This document shows positions 7,643-16,974 of a stretch of DNA of 64,000 bases, one piece after another. The DNA comes from Emticicia sp. 21SJ11W-3. Lineage in GTDB: Bacteria; Bacteroidota; Bacteroidia; Cytophagales; Spirosomataceae. The stretch is from positions 3,720,001 to 3,784,000 of the forward strand of contig NZ_CP092074.1 of assembly GCF_024138715.1 (NCBI RefSeq), written 5' to 3'. The translations under genes and the position numbers were made by a program. Numbering within the stretch: the first letter of the stretch is position 1; every line of letters begins with the position of its first letter. Below the pieces are notes generated by a model that saw only the letters and a list, made by a program, of their open reading frames with translations, had not been told where the DNA came from and searched no databases.

Positions 7643-9790
7643 TCAAAGATAAGGCAATTTGATAACAAACGTTGTTCCCTCTCCTTCTTTTGTTTCTACA
7701 TTGAGGGTTCCGCCGTGGCCTTTGGTAATGATGTCATACGCCAGCGACAGCCCCAGACCCGTACCCTGCCCTGTAGGTTTGGTAGTAAAAAACGGCTGAA
7801 AAATCTTGCTTTTTAAGGCGTCTGGTATGCCCACCCCATTATCTGTTACTTTTATTTCAATCTGGTTGCCTATTTGCCGGGTCTGTACAATTACCTGCCC
7901 CTTACCCTCCATATCTTTAATGGCATAAAAGGCATTGTTGATAAGATTAAGCAATACCCGGCCAAAATCCTGTGCAATAACCGGCACTTTGGGCAGGTTG
8001 GCATCCAGGTCTGTTTTAAAATCGGCGTTAAAGCTCTTGTCTTTAGCCCTTATCCCATGATACGCCAGCCGAAGGTATTCTTCGGCCATGGCGTTTAAGT
8101 CTGTCGGTTCTTTTTTGCCTGCACTTGAGCGCGAATGCTCAAGCATACCCCGCACAATGCTGCTGGCTCTTTTGCCATGATGGTTAATTTTCTCGAGGTT
8201 CTGGGCAATGTCGCCTAACAATTCTTCTTCCAGCGCTTCGTCTCGTTCAGGTCTGGCGCGTTCTTCCTGGAGCTCATCAATCAGTTCTTTGCTCAGTTCA
8301 GAGAAATTATTGACAAAATTAAGCGGATTCTGAATCTCATGGGCTATTCCGGCGGTGAGTTCTCCCAAGGATGCCAGCTTTTCGCTTTGTATCAGCTGGG
8401 TCTGTGTTTTTTTCAAATCATCCAGCGACCTGGCCAGTTCGGCTGTGCGTTCTGCTACCTGCTTTTCCAGCATTTCGTTCTGGGCGGTCAGTATCTGTTG
8501 TTTCTCCTGCTCATGAGCCAGGTTTTCTGCCGATAGTTCTTCAATTTCGATGAGTTTTCTGGTCAGAGACTTATGCGTTCTTGAATACTCTCTTACCAGC
8601 GACAGCGAAAGCCCGATGGGTATGCTGAAAAACATAATCACAATGATAAACAGGCCTATGGTTAACACAACGCTATCTGATCCGGCACCCGAAAAACCAC
8701 CTATCATTAACGTAATAACACCGGCTGCCGCACTAAAGGCTACCACCACAAGCGAGTAAATGGGTACTTTAGCGTTAGAGTCTCCTCTTTTTTCTGCCAG
8801 AATACTAACTCTGATGAAATCAACAAACAACAGCAGAAAAGGCAACCATACCTCAACATACAAAGGCAATTCTATGGCAAAAATATTGCACAATAGGCCG
8901 CCTGTAACCAATAAAGCCACAGCATAAAAAATTGGGCCGTATTTCTGATTGAGATACTGATACAACGAAACGTTAATCAGCAAAATGCCCAGGTAGGTGG
9001 CCGTCAGGGTAATAAGGCTCAGTATCTCTCTATTAGAAATATCGGTTTGAATCTGCTCAAAACCGCGAAGAAAAAAGCCTATGGTAAGAAACAACATGGT
9101 AAGACCTAGGCTGAGGCTAACTTTCTTGACAGGGTTTGAGACGAAAAACAGGAAATGCAAAAGGGCAAAAACAAGAAACACCCCGGCAAACAGGTAATTA
9201 AACCCAAGAGACCGATGCGATTTTCTCTCTATAAAATTGCCGATGTCTTGTGTTTTAAAAATCTTCAAACCAAATATCTGCGAGCTGGTGCCCGGATAAA
9301 AGAAATTATTGCCAGAAAACGAGTACCTAACTGCCAGCACATGTATATTGGTATCGGCCATGTTAATAGGCAGTGCAGTGGCATAGGCTTGTGTTTTTTC
9401 TTTAGAAGGGTCGGTACTAACTACCCCCAGTTTATGAAGCAATACGCCATCAAGATAAATTTCAGATGCGCCCATCTGGTTTACAATGAGCGTCAATGGC
9501 TTATTTACAAATTCTTTGGTTACCTGCATCGGGCGTCTCAACCAAGCAATTTTCGCCTTAGCCAGATCCGGATGGTCATTCATCGACTCAAGAACCGTTA
9601 TTTTGTTCCATAAGCTGTCGTTAAAATCAGGCTTTGCCCATAACTTGTTATCGCCGGCGTGCCACTTCCAGTGATTCGCCAGGCCAACACCAATTTCAGG
9701 AATATCGTCTACAGGGCTAAAAACTATTTTTTTCTGAGCCTGACTCTGAAAAACTACAAAAACTATAAACAACAGGTATATATGCTTCAT
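7643..9790 (-). CDS. 7TM sensor histidine kinase (7TMR-DISM-like)
   Basis: A 715-residue membrane kinase. It has a signal peptide (MKHIYLLFIVFVVFQSQAQ), then a periplasmic jelly-roll-like region of about 170 residues (DFNDSLWNKI, WLRRPM, IYLDGVLLHKLG) resembling galactose-binding-like sensor modules. Seven or so hydrophobic segments follow (about 195-400), then a coiled coil (about 405-470), HisKA with GIAHEIQNPLNFVNNFSEL (His484), and HATPase (NLINNAFYAI, DNGVGIP, PFFTTKPTGQGTGLGLSL). The HEIQNPLNF box and FFTTKP motif define a kinase subtype common in Bacteroidota. The next gene in the run (9878-11248) has an almost identical kinase core with a different membrane part. Confidence 0.93.
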   Translation of the reverse strand: MKHIYLLFIVFVVFQSQAQKKIVFSPVDDIPEIGVGLANHWKWHAGDNKLWAKPDFNDSLWNKITVLESMNDHPDLAKAKIAWLRRPMQVTKEFVNKPLTLIVNQMGASEIYLDGVLLHKLGVVSTDPSKEKTQAYATALPINMADTNIHVLAVRYSFSGNNFFYPGTSSQIFGLKIFKTQDIGNFIERKSHRSLGFNYLFAGVFLVFALLHFLFFVSNPVKKVSLSLGLTMLFLTIGFFLRGFEQIQTDISNREILSLITLTATYLGILLINVSLYQYLNQKYGPIFYAVALLVTGGLLCNIFAIELPLYVEVWLPFLLLFVDFIRVSILAEKRGDSNAKVPIYSLVVVAFSAAAGVITLMIGGFSGAGSDSVVLTIGLFIIVIMFFSIPIGLSLSLVREYSRTHKSLTRKLIEIEELSAENLAHEQEKQQILTAQNEMLEKQVAERTAELARSLDDLKKTQTQLIQSEKLASLGELTAGIAHEIQNPLNFVNNFSELSKELIDELQEERARPERDEALEEELLGDIAQNLEKINHHGKRASSIVRGMLEHSRSSAGKKEPTDLNAMAEEYLRLAYHGIRAKDKSFNADFKTDLDANLPKVPVIAQDFGRVLLNLINNAFYAIKDMEGKGQVIVQTRQIGNQIEIKVTDNGVGIPDALKSKIFQPFFTTKPTGQGTGLGLSLAYDIITKGHGGTLNVETKEGEGTTFVIKLPYL

Positions 9791-9877
9791 GCAGGGTAAA
9801 AAACTATCTCTTTAAAATTGAGTATTGGATTAATTTTGATTTAACGATTGGTGAGTTGACTATACCCGGATATTTTT

Positions 9878-11248
9878 TTACCCAACCGGTATTGTAATCA
9901 GAAATTCGGTTCCTTCTCCTTCAACAGACGTTACGTCCAGTGTTCCGCCATGCCCTTTGCTGATAATATCAAAAGCCAGCGATAAGCCCAGCCCTGTGCC
10001 CTGCCCCGTAGGTTTGGTTGTAAAAAACGGCTGAAAAATCTTGTTCCTTACGCTCTCGGGTATTCCGGTTCCGTTGTCTTTTACACGAATAATTATTTCA
10101 TTGTCTTTTTTATTCATCTGGGTTATTACCTCAAGGGTGGGCTTGTAACCGTTCAGGTTTTGCCTGGCTTTTTCCTGCACGGCATAAAAACCGTTGTTGA
10201 AAAGGTTAAGCAACACCCGGCCAAAATCTTGCGGAATAATATTTACCTTAGGCACATCGGGGTCCAGGTGAGTTTTAAAATCGGCATTGAAGGTTTTGTC
10301 TTTGGCACGCAACCCATGGTAAGACAACCGCAGGTATTCATCGGCCAGGTCGTTTATATCGGTTTCTTCTTTTTGGCCTGTGCTTGCCCGGCTGTGTTGC
10401 AGCATACCGCGCACTATGCTGGCCGCGCGCTTGCCATGATGGTTAATTTTCTCCTGATTCTGCACCAGGTCGCTCACCAAATCGGCAATCAGGTCTTTGT
10501 CCTGCTCGTCTCTTTCCAGTTCCTCTTGCAGTTCTTTGGCCAATTCAACACTTAGTTCAGAGAAGTTATTCACAAAATTCAACGGATTCTGTATCTCATG
10601 CGCAATTCCGGCCGTCAGTTCACCGAGCGATGCCATTTTTTCTGCCTGCACCAGTTGTTTCTGGGTAGATATCAGCTCTTCAACGGTTTCTTCCAGCGCT
10701 TCTTTCTGTTTTAGCAACTCGGCTGTTCTTTGGGCAACCTGATATTCCAGCTCTAGCTTTTTGGCTTCGTTGCGCAGGCGTTCTTCTTCTGCTTTCTGCC
10801 TTTGCTGCAACTCAACTTTGTTTTGCTTGTGGGCATAAAAACCAAAGCCAATCATCCAGCAAACGGCAAAACCCTGAGCAATGTCAAACAGTTCAGAGTA
10901 TTCATTAAAAAAGGACCGTGCTACCAGCCTCAGCAAACCATTGGCAATAAAAACAGTTGCCAGCGGAAAAACCGCTGTCCATAAAACATTGGTGCTACGG
11001 TTGTATCTGGCCTTATATATAAAGAAAGACCCTATCAGTACGAAGATTTCGTAGAAATGGTATTTGAAAAATCTGAACCAGGGAAGCTGCGAAATAACAA
11101 TAACCGGAATTACATACAGCCAGCCCCGCTTCAGCAGCATATCCTTCTCAGGAAACCTTTTTGCTGTATCATAATAGGTTCTAAGAAACCTGAATACTAA
11201 AAAGGTAAAAAGGGTTTTCTGCGCTAAGTCACTAAAATCAAATTTCAT
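9878..11248 (-). CDS. Membrane histidine kinase, paralogue of the downstream 7TM kinase
   Basis: A 456-residue kinase with about four hydrophobic segments in residues 10-145 and no large periplasmic domain. A coiled coil (about 145-205) is followed by HisKA with GIAHEIQNPLNFVNNFSEL (His217) and HATPase with NLFNNGFYAV, DNGTGIP and PFFTTKPTGQGTGLGLSL. The catalytic half is nearly superimposable on that of the 715-residue kinase (shared KINHHGKRA, SIVRGMLxHSR and YHGxRAKDKxFNADFKT blocks), so the two arose by duplication with exchange of the sensor part. It is the first gene of the four-gene run; the gap to the next kinase is 87 bases. Confidence 0.92.
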   Translation of the reverse strand: MKFDFSDLAQKTLFTFLVFRFLRTYYDTAKRFPEKDMLLKRGWLYVIPVIVISQLPWFRFFKYHFYEIFVLIGSFFIYKARYNRSTNVLWTAVFPLATVFIANGLLRLVARSFFNEYSELFDIAQGFAVCWMIGFGFYAHKQNKVELQQRQKAEEERLRNEAKKLELEYQVAQRTAELLKQKEALEETVEELISTQKQLVQAEKMASLGELTAGIAHEIQNPLNFVNNFSELSVELAKELQEELERDEQDKDLIADLVSDLVQNQEKINHHGKRAASIVRGMLQHSRASTGQKEETDINDLADEYLRLSYHGLRAKDKTFNADFKTHLDPDVPKVNIIPQDFGRVLLNLFNNGFYAVQEKARQNLNGYKPTLEVITQMNKKDNEIIIRVKDNGTGIPESVRNKIFQPFFTTKPTGQGTGLGLSLAFDIISKGHGGTLDVTSVEGEGTEFLITIPVG

Positions 11249-11555
11249 AAAACGGGCAGAATTAGTCAGTCATTTGGTTAATAAATTAAATTGGCGGTGT
11301 AATAATAACCTTAGTTTGCCTGGCCTCCAAACATGGCAGGCGTTTCCGGTTGTGGCGGGCACTGCTTACCTGCACTTCTGAATTTAATCAAAAATAACGA
11401 AAATCCTTCAAAATCCAATTTTAGAGCCGGTTTAGCACAAAATTTGTACTGATTGTAGTAAAAAAGAAACAGCTTTGGATTATTTGAATAAAATTTGTGA
11501 CAATATTTGCACCATAAATACACGAAAGGCAATAGGGCAAAAAAACTGGCAGTAA
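11249..11555. other. Divergent intergenic region
   Basis: 307 bases between the kinase cluster and the HD-domain gene. It must hold both divergent promoters. On the plus strand an AT-rich stretch ending CAATATTTGCACC (about 11511-11523) is a one-mismatch TAnnTTTG candidate for the HD gene. No clear minus-strand -7 element, RNA gene or ORF was found. Confidence 0.4.
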
Positions 11556-12137
11556 ATGGATATTCAGAAAGCAGAAAACTATGTTTTTGATAAACTTGAC
11601 GAGAATTTATCAGATTCGCTCTATTATCATGGTGTGCATCATACAATTGACGTAACCAATGCTGCACTGCAACTGGCCGTTGCAGAGGGCATAAATGATA
11701 GTGAAACGCTGATATTGATACAAACGGCTGCGCTTTACCATGACATAGGCTTTATAATCACTTACAACGAACATGAAGCAGAAAGTTGCCGACTTGCCCG
11801 GGTATCGTTGCCGAATTTTGGTTACAATCATAGCCAAATTGAGGTTATCTGTGGCATGATAAAGGCCACCAGAATACCGCAAAGCCCGACCACCCATCTG
11901 GAAAGAATTATTGCTGATGCCGATTTGGATTATCTGGGCCGGGACGATTTCGAGGCGGTTGCCCAAACACTTTTTGATGAATTACAAGAACGCGAACTGG
12001 TTACCGACCACGACAGCTGGAACAAAATACAGATTAATTTTCTGGAAAATCACCAGTACTGGACAGAAACCGCCCGCCAATGGCGAAACGAAGCGAAGCA
12101 AAAACGTCTGAGTGAGTTGAAGGCTATGTATGCCTAA
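11556..12137 (+). CDS. HD domain phosphohydrolase
   Basis: A 193-residue HD-superfamily protein. It shows YYHGVHHTIDVT (first metal His), LYHDIGF (the HD pair), EHEAESCRLA and ADADLDYLGRDDF (distal Asp), the expected metal-ligand set for a small metal-dependent phosphohydrolase. HD proteins act on nucleotides and cyclic or hyperphosphorylated nucleotides, so a role in turning over a nucleotide signal near the cyclase cluster is possible but not shown. It is transcribed divergently from the kinase-cyclase run. The substrate cannot be read from the sequence. Confidence 0.85.
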   Translation: MDIQKAENYVFDKLDENLSDSLYYHGVHHTIDVTNAALQLAVAEGINDSETLILIQTAALYHDIGFIITYNEHEAESCRLARVSLPNFGYNHSQIEVICGMIKATRIPQSPTTHLERIIADADLDYLGRDDFEAVAQTLFDELQERELVTDHDSWNKIQINFLENHQYWTETARQWRNEAKQKRLSELKAMYA

Positions 12138-12285
12138 GAACATATTTAAAATTACATTGAGTAAATTCTATTATCAATTTACGTTACACGGCCTACGGCA
12201 TCTCTAAAATTTAAAGATACTCTAAGTAAGTAATCAAACGCAATTATAAAATTCCAGTTGCTGCCTAAAAAAATTACTAAATCTT

Positions 12286-13458
12286 ATGTTTACATTACAA
12301 GAACGAATAGAATACGCCCATCAAAGTCTTAGAGTTACCCTCTCTCATCCATTAACAATTAAAGTTGCTGATGAACTATTAAAATTAGATTTAATTGCTC
12401 TTGTTGACCATTTTAAAAAAGAAATGCATGAGAACTTTGAACATTGGTATGAAAAACACGAGCCAAGATTAAAAGAAAGAAATGAAAAGATAGGCTGTGT
12501 TTTTTTTGAACATTCTTACCCTTATTATGCTGAAGATACTCGTGCCGACGCATTTGGTATATCTTCAGATAGTCCGAGAGATGAATATGGATTATATTCT
12601 CATTATGACGTAATGGAAGATTTTGAAGGAAGTGGTGAAATAACGCTAAAAACATTCAAACCACTTGCACTATTTGAAGAAATGCCCGAAGAACGCAAAG
12701 ATGATAATGATTTTTATTCAGAAAAAGGATATGTATTAGATACCTATTACTTTGTCAATAGCTTGATAATCGGTACGGCCATAAAAGAGATTTTTTACAC
12801 ATCTAAATTTGCAACCATATGTGAAAGACCTTTTTTCCTAGAGATTCAAGAGCACGATATGTCAACTAGTCATCATGTATTAGCTTATCTTTTTTCAGAC
12901 CGGGACGAGAGAGAAGACCTAAAAAGTTTTAATTATGATTTACTCAACTATGAGATAGAAACTCTATTTGAAAATGCAATTACTCATATAAAAGTACTTG
13001 CAGACCCACCTCCAATATATAATATCAAATTTTTAATTTCTAATTATGAATGTTCACTTTTGTTTGAAGACAAACAATCATCAGATGAAGAGGTGAAAAG
13101 GTTAACACCACTAAGTGAAGGTTGGATAAAATTTTATCAGAGTGAAGGTAACTCATATTGGGAAAATCGTTCAAGAGAGGAGTTAGCCAGATTGGATAGA
13201 AATTACAACTCTTACAATACCAAAAATTCTATTTTTATAGAAAATTTTTCAATTTTTTCAATCCCTAAAGAACATGATAGTCGATTTAACCAAAATTATT
13301 TTTTAAACGATAAAGAAAAGTTAGAAATAATAGGCAGAATGATTGATGAAGCTTTTAAGAAAAATCAATCAAGATTGAAAGGCCTGAATTTAGATAATGA
13401 TTGCATACTTATCGCTTTTGGAGATGACTATTTGAATAGAAAAACATGGAAAATTTAA
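12286..13458 (+). CDS. AT-rich orphan protein of unknown function
   Basis: A 390-residue protein I do not recognise. It has no signal peptide or membrane segment and is rich in Glu, Asp, Tyr, Phe and Lys (for example EIFYTSKFATICERPF, EIQEHDMSTSHH). Base and codon use are strikingly AT-rich (AAT, TTA, GAA and ATT dominate) compared with the neighbours on both sides, which suggests acquisition by transfer. It is a single gene with its own 148-base leader region and no partner in the same direction. No catalytic motif stands out. Confidence 0.8.
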   Translation: MFTLQERIEYAHQSLRVTLSHPLTIKVADELLKLDLIALVDHFKKEMHENFEHWYEKHEPRLKERNEKIGCVFFEHSYPYYAEDTRADAFGISSDSPRDEYGLYSHYDVMEDFEGSGEITLKTFKPLALFEEMPEERKDDNDFYSEKGYVLDTYYFVNSLIIGTAIKEIFYTSKFATICERPFFLEIQEHDMSTSHHVLAYLFSDRDEREDLKSFNYDLLNYEIETLFENAITHIKVLADPPPIYNIKFLISNYECSLLFEDKQSSDEEVKRLTPLSEGWIKFYQSEGNSYWENRSREELARLDRNYNSYNTKNSIFIENFSIFSIPKEHDSRFNQNYFLNDKEKLEIIGRMIDEAFKKNQSRLKGLNLDNDCILIAFGDDYLNRKTWKI

Positions 13459-13609
13459 ACATCTGAATAAAGGTTTGTTTAGCGTATATTTAAATTTTGC
13501 TTTCTTAAAAAAAAGTACATAACATTTATCAGAATAGGTGTATTCTGTATATATAGTCATCGAACCGGCGAAACGGCGGTTACATCGCAAAAATAAAACA
13601 CAGTCTCAT

Positions 13610-13661
13610 AAAAAATCACTTTGACGGTCGATTAATACGCCTAAGCTCAGACCACCGTCAA
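13610..13661 (-). terminator. Possible terminator at the 3' end of the CNBD gene
   Basis: On the minus strand TTGACGGT pairs with ACCGTCAA (13654-13661 with 13621-13628) around a 25-base loop containing the stop codon, with a run of six T about 6 bases downstream. The loop is long, so confidence is limited. Confidence 0.35.
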
Positions 13662-16600
13662 TCGTTTCAGTTTATCATTCTGCCTGCGTATACGCTGGCA
13701 GAGTATTCGTAGCACACTACGCAATAACTCATCGCGCTCTTCCATCAGGTCATAGAAATCGTCCTGATCAATTCTGAAAAGCAGCACATCACTTTTTGCA
13801 ACAGCGGTAGCCGAACGAGGTTCGGAGTCGAGCAGGGCCAGTTCGCCAAAAATATCTCCTTTGCCCATGGTGGCAAAAAGTACATCATGGTCTACAATGC
13901 CAATCTCGCCCGAATAAATAACGTACATGCAATTACCGATGGCTCCTTTCTGAAAAACCTCTTCTCCTTCGTGGTACGTTACCTCATTCATAATTGGCAC
14001 AATAGAGGTAAGCACGTTTTCTGGTGTTTCGGCAAACAACTGTGTGTTTTTTAATACAATTACACGCTCTAGTTCAGATATTTCGTTTTCATCATGTCCG
14101 TGTTGCATAGCTATTATTTCTTTATATTTTTCTTTCAGATAAAGGTCTTTTTTAACAATGGCCGCGGTTGCTTCCTGAAACAGTTTTTTCTGATTCAACA
14201 GGTATTTTTCAAAGAGCTGGTTATACTGCCCCCTCAGATTCCACGATTTCAGCGCCACCACTATTGTCCAGTCTCCAAAGGCATTGCTGCCTTTTTCAAG
14301 TATATACTCGATGATTGGCACAGGCACGGGTTTTTCAGTAAAATAGGCCACAAAAACCTGAATTTTCTTGTCAATCTCAGAATCGTCAAGTATTGCGTGC
14401 AAACATTTGTAAATAGCCCTCGGAATAATGTTATCCAGAATCTCGAGCGCGTTGGCTCTCTTTTCTTTTGATGAATGCTCAACACCCATCATGGCATCCT
14501 GCACCATTTCTTTTTCATACAGCAGCATCAACAAATAAAAAATCCGGTTTGAAGACTGCCCCAGCTCATAATTGAGTATGTCTTCATCCAGCACACCAAA
14601 ACCATTCAGCAACTGATAGGCATGAGCCAGTTCTTCCTGTAGCAGATTCTCAAACAAAGCTTCATAGTTGTCGCTATTGGTGCGTCTGCCCAGCACTTTA
14701 AGCGCCATTTGCCGCACGTTCAGCGACTCATTCTGTGCCAGCCTGACCAACAGTCGTTCGCTGGCAAGGCTCTGGTATTTTTCGCTGAACAATACCACTT
14801 TTTGCAACAGTGCGGTATCTCCGCCTTTTGATAAGGCCTCTACTTCGGCAAATCCTCTGCCTCCGGATCTGATAAGGCTGTTAATAACTTTTTTACCCCA
14901 CTGGCGGTCTTCCAGCAAATGCACCAGACCTTTTATCAGCAAAGCCGAATCAATAGCCCCCGCTACCTCAATGGCTTTTTCTTTAATAGCGCCAGTACCT
15001 GTTTCAAGGCATATCCTTACTATAGTTTCGTATTCTTTCAGGCGTAGCAGTTCAATTATCTCAAGCGCTACAATCAGTTGCTCAGGTTTGGTTTCGTCGC
15101 ACAAGCGGTCAAGTTTTTCTTTGGCTTCATCATGTTGTACTCGCCAGCAGGCAATTATGGCGCCCTGTACGGTATATATGTTGTCAGAGTTAAGATAAAC
15201 CGACCGCTGCCCGGGGCTTGTTGCCTGCGCACAGGCAATTTCTGCCGATATCCGCCTTACCTGCGGGTTAAGCTCGTGTTCATTAAAACCCTGCAAAAAC
15301 TGTGAGTCAATAACCAGATGCTGGCTTTTAATAACGGTTAAAATATGCAGCCTTACTTTCTCAGAATTGTTCTTCAACAGAAAAGAAACCTGATTCTGAA
15401 TTACCTTTGGTTCAAATTTTACAATCCAGTCTATGGCGCTTATTACTTCTTCGGGTTTATCGCTGGTCAGATTTTTCAGAATAATACTCAGTGCGTCGCC
15501 CTGTACCACCAGCTCATTACTTTTCAGGAAGCGTTTGCTGAGTGCATTTTTCAACTCTATTATATAGCGTTTGTAGGCTTTGTTGAGAAAATACAAGGCC
15601 AGCCAAGACAATATTACGGTGAGGGCGAAAGCTATCCAGATTTGAGATGAATGCACAAAATAGGCAATCAGCAACAGGATACCGGCAATACCCATACCCA
15701 GTGGCTCATAAAAACCTTTTGCCAGGGTATGGCCTTTTAAACGCTGCTGGGTTGATAAGGGCTGAAACATAACCAGAAAAACCGGGTCGAAGGCCGTTCG
15801 GCGGAGTACCTCAAAGCACAGGTATGCAGCGCTGAAATCAAACAGAAGCGAGCTTTCGTCCTGCTTATAAGAAGACATCCCCACCAGAAACACCGACATC
15901 AGCAAAGTGCCGATAGGTAACAGCAGCAACGCGTTTTTGAGCCCGAATTTATCAATTACCTTGCTAGAAAACAGCAACTTCACTACGGTTGAGATGGCAT
16001 AGGTAATAGCCAGCAAATAGCCAACGAACGTGATAACATCGTGCTGTGAATGGAACTTGTACTTTACGTTTACAAAGAAATTGTACTCAATCCAAGTGGC
16101 CGAAGCCGCAATGGCTACCAGCCCGATACACATTTCAAAAACCAGCTGGCTACCGCCAAAAAGGGTTTCTACCATTCTGGACTCTGTATGCCTGCGTACT
16201 TTATTTTGATGATGACTAGGGATATCTGTAATTTCAAAAGTCTTTTTCTGTGTTAAAAAAGCCAGCAAAAAGGTTACAAATGCAACCAGTACCAATATGG
16301 CCAGCACCGAGGTAGAATGGATAAGCGCCGCCAGAATGGCGCCTATGGCCTTGGCTGGTACATCTCCTGAACCTATGACACTAAACAAACGTTTGCTCTG
16401 GCGTACATCAAAAACCAGGGCCGACACCCCCCAGAACTCAAGATTAACCAACAGATAGATAACCCTGAAGCCAACCATAATACCAATGGCCACCGCTGTT
16501 GAATGGTTAAAAAACAGAATAACGCCCATAATAATGGCCAGCACCAGCACCGCCAGCAACACACGTACGCTCAGTTTTTTCAGTACCAGATGATGCTCAT

Positions 16601-16853
16601 AATACTCGTAGATTTTCCCTACGCCCATCATGGCAAAAGTAGAAACAATATAAGCAATGGGCAGCGATACTTCGGGGTGGTGTTCCAGTAAAATCAGGTT
16701 CGCCGAAACATATACTAAAACGGTTCCTATACTAATAAAGAAATTGTGTAGGAAAAATAACAAAAGTAGTCTTGATTCTTTCGGGCGCTCATCAGTGCGG
16801 GTAGTCGCACTCATAATTTTAGATTCAACCATTTGCATTTTTAAAATGGACAA
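13647..16853 (-). CDS. Multidomain membrane protein: transporter-like, HEAT-like repeats, cyclic-nucleotide-binding domain
   Basis: A 1068-residue protein. Residues 25-425 contain about 12 hydrophobic segments resembling the MFS/ATP-ADP translocase (NTT) fold. Residues about 430-890 are helical and read as HEAT-like repeats (KVRLHILTVIKS, VRQMALKVLGR, KEKAIEVAGAI). Residues about 930-1055 are a cyclic-nucleotide-binding domain with the phosphate-binding cassette FGELALLDSEPRSATAV, including Gly1003, Glu1004 and Arg1013, the residues that contact cAMP in CRP and PKA. Binding should therefore be intact. It may be a nucleotide- or metabolite-sensing membrane protein gated by cAMP; transport itself is not proven. 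A cyclase gene lies about 6.5 kb away on the same strand. An alternative start (MSATTRTDE, codon 14) is possible. Confidence 0.85.
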   Translation of the reverse strand: MSILKMQMVESKIMSATTRTDERPKESRLLLLFFLHNFFISIGTVLVYVSANLILLEHHPEVSLPIAYIVSTFAMMGVGKIYEYYEHHLVLKKLSVRVLLAVLVLAIIMGVILFFNHSTAVAIGIMVGFRVIYLLVNLEFWGVSALVFDVRQSKRLFSVIGSGDVPAKAIGAILAALIHSTSVLAILVLVAFVTFLLAFLTQKKTFEITDIPSHHQNKVRRHTESRMVETLFGGSQLVFEMCIGLVAIAASATWIEYNFFVNVKYKFHSQHDVITFVGYLLAITYAISTVVKLLFSSKVIDKFGLKNALLLLPIGTLLMSVFLVGMSSYKQDESSLLFDFSAAYLCFEVLRRTAFDPVFLVMFQPLSTQQRLKGHTLAKGFYEPLGMGIAGILLLIAYFVHSSQIWIAFALTVILSWLALYFLNKAYKRYIIELKNALSKRFLKSNELVVQGDALSIILKNLTSDKPEEVISAIDWIVKFEPKVIQNQVSFLLKNNSEKVRLHILTVIKSQHLVIDSQFLQGFNEHELNPQVRRISAEIACAQATSPGQRSVYLNSDNIYTVQGAIIACWRVQHDEAKEKLDRLCDETKPEQLIVALEIIELLRLKEYETIVRICLETGTGAIKEKAIEVAGAIDSALLIKGLVHLLEDRQWGKKVINSLIRSGGRGFAEVEALSKGGDTALLQKVVLFSEKYQSLASERLLVRLAQNESLNVRQMALKVLGRRTNSDNYEALFENLLQEELAHAYQLLNGFGVLDEDILNYELGQSSNRIFYLLMLLYEKEMVQDAMMGVEHSSKEKRANALEILDNIIPRAIYKCLHAILDDSEIDKKIQVFVAYFTEKPVPVPIIEYILEKGSNAFGDWTIVVALKSWNLRGQYNQLFEKYLLNQKKLFQEATAAIVKKDLYLKEKYKEIIAMQHGHDENEISELERVIVLKNTQLFAETPENVLTSIVPIMNEVTYHEGEEVFQKGAIGNCMYVIYSGEIGIVDHDVLFATMGKGDIFGELALLDSEPRSATAVAKSDVLLFRIDQDDFYDLMEERDELLRSVLRILCQRIRRQNDKLKRLTVV

Positions 16854-16935
16854 CGCAATTTAGGAATGTTTTTTCAAAAGTTTGGTTCAATCTTAGAAAT
16901 TGTGAGTAAGAAAACACCAAGAAAAACACTCTGTT

Positions 16936-16965
16936 TTGTTATCAATGAGTTATCTTGTATTTTTG
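16936..16965 (+). promoter_or_regulatory. Bacteroidota promoter, TTG-N19-TATTTTTG
   Basis: TTG at 16936-16938 and TATTTTTG at 16958-16965 are separated by 19 bases, matching the -33/-7 consensus. The predicted transcription start is about 5 bases before the ATG at 16975, so the message would be almost leaderless. Confidence 0.65.
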
Positions 16966-16974
16966 CTAAATAAA

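Noticed and set aside
7644-7651. TATCTTTG on the minus strand as an internal promoter for the receiver gene
   Set aside because: It also encodes the last residues and stop of the upstream kinase, and no -33 element is at the right distance; left as a possibility only.
11311-11667. Minus-strand reading frame of 118 codons overlapping the HD gene
   Set aside because: Runs through the promoter region and the conserved start of the HD protein; no recognisable motifs.
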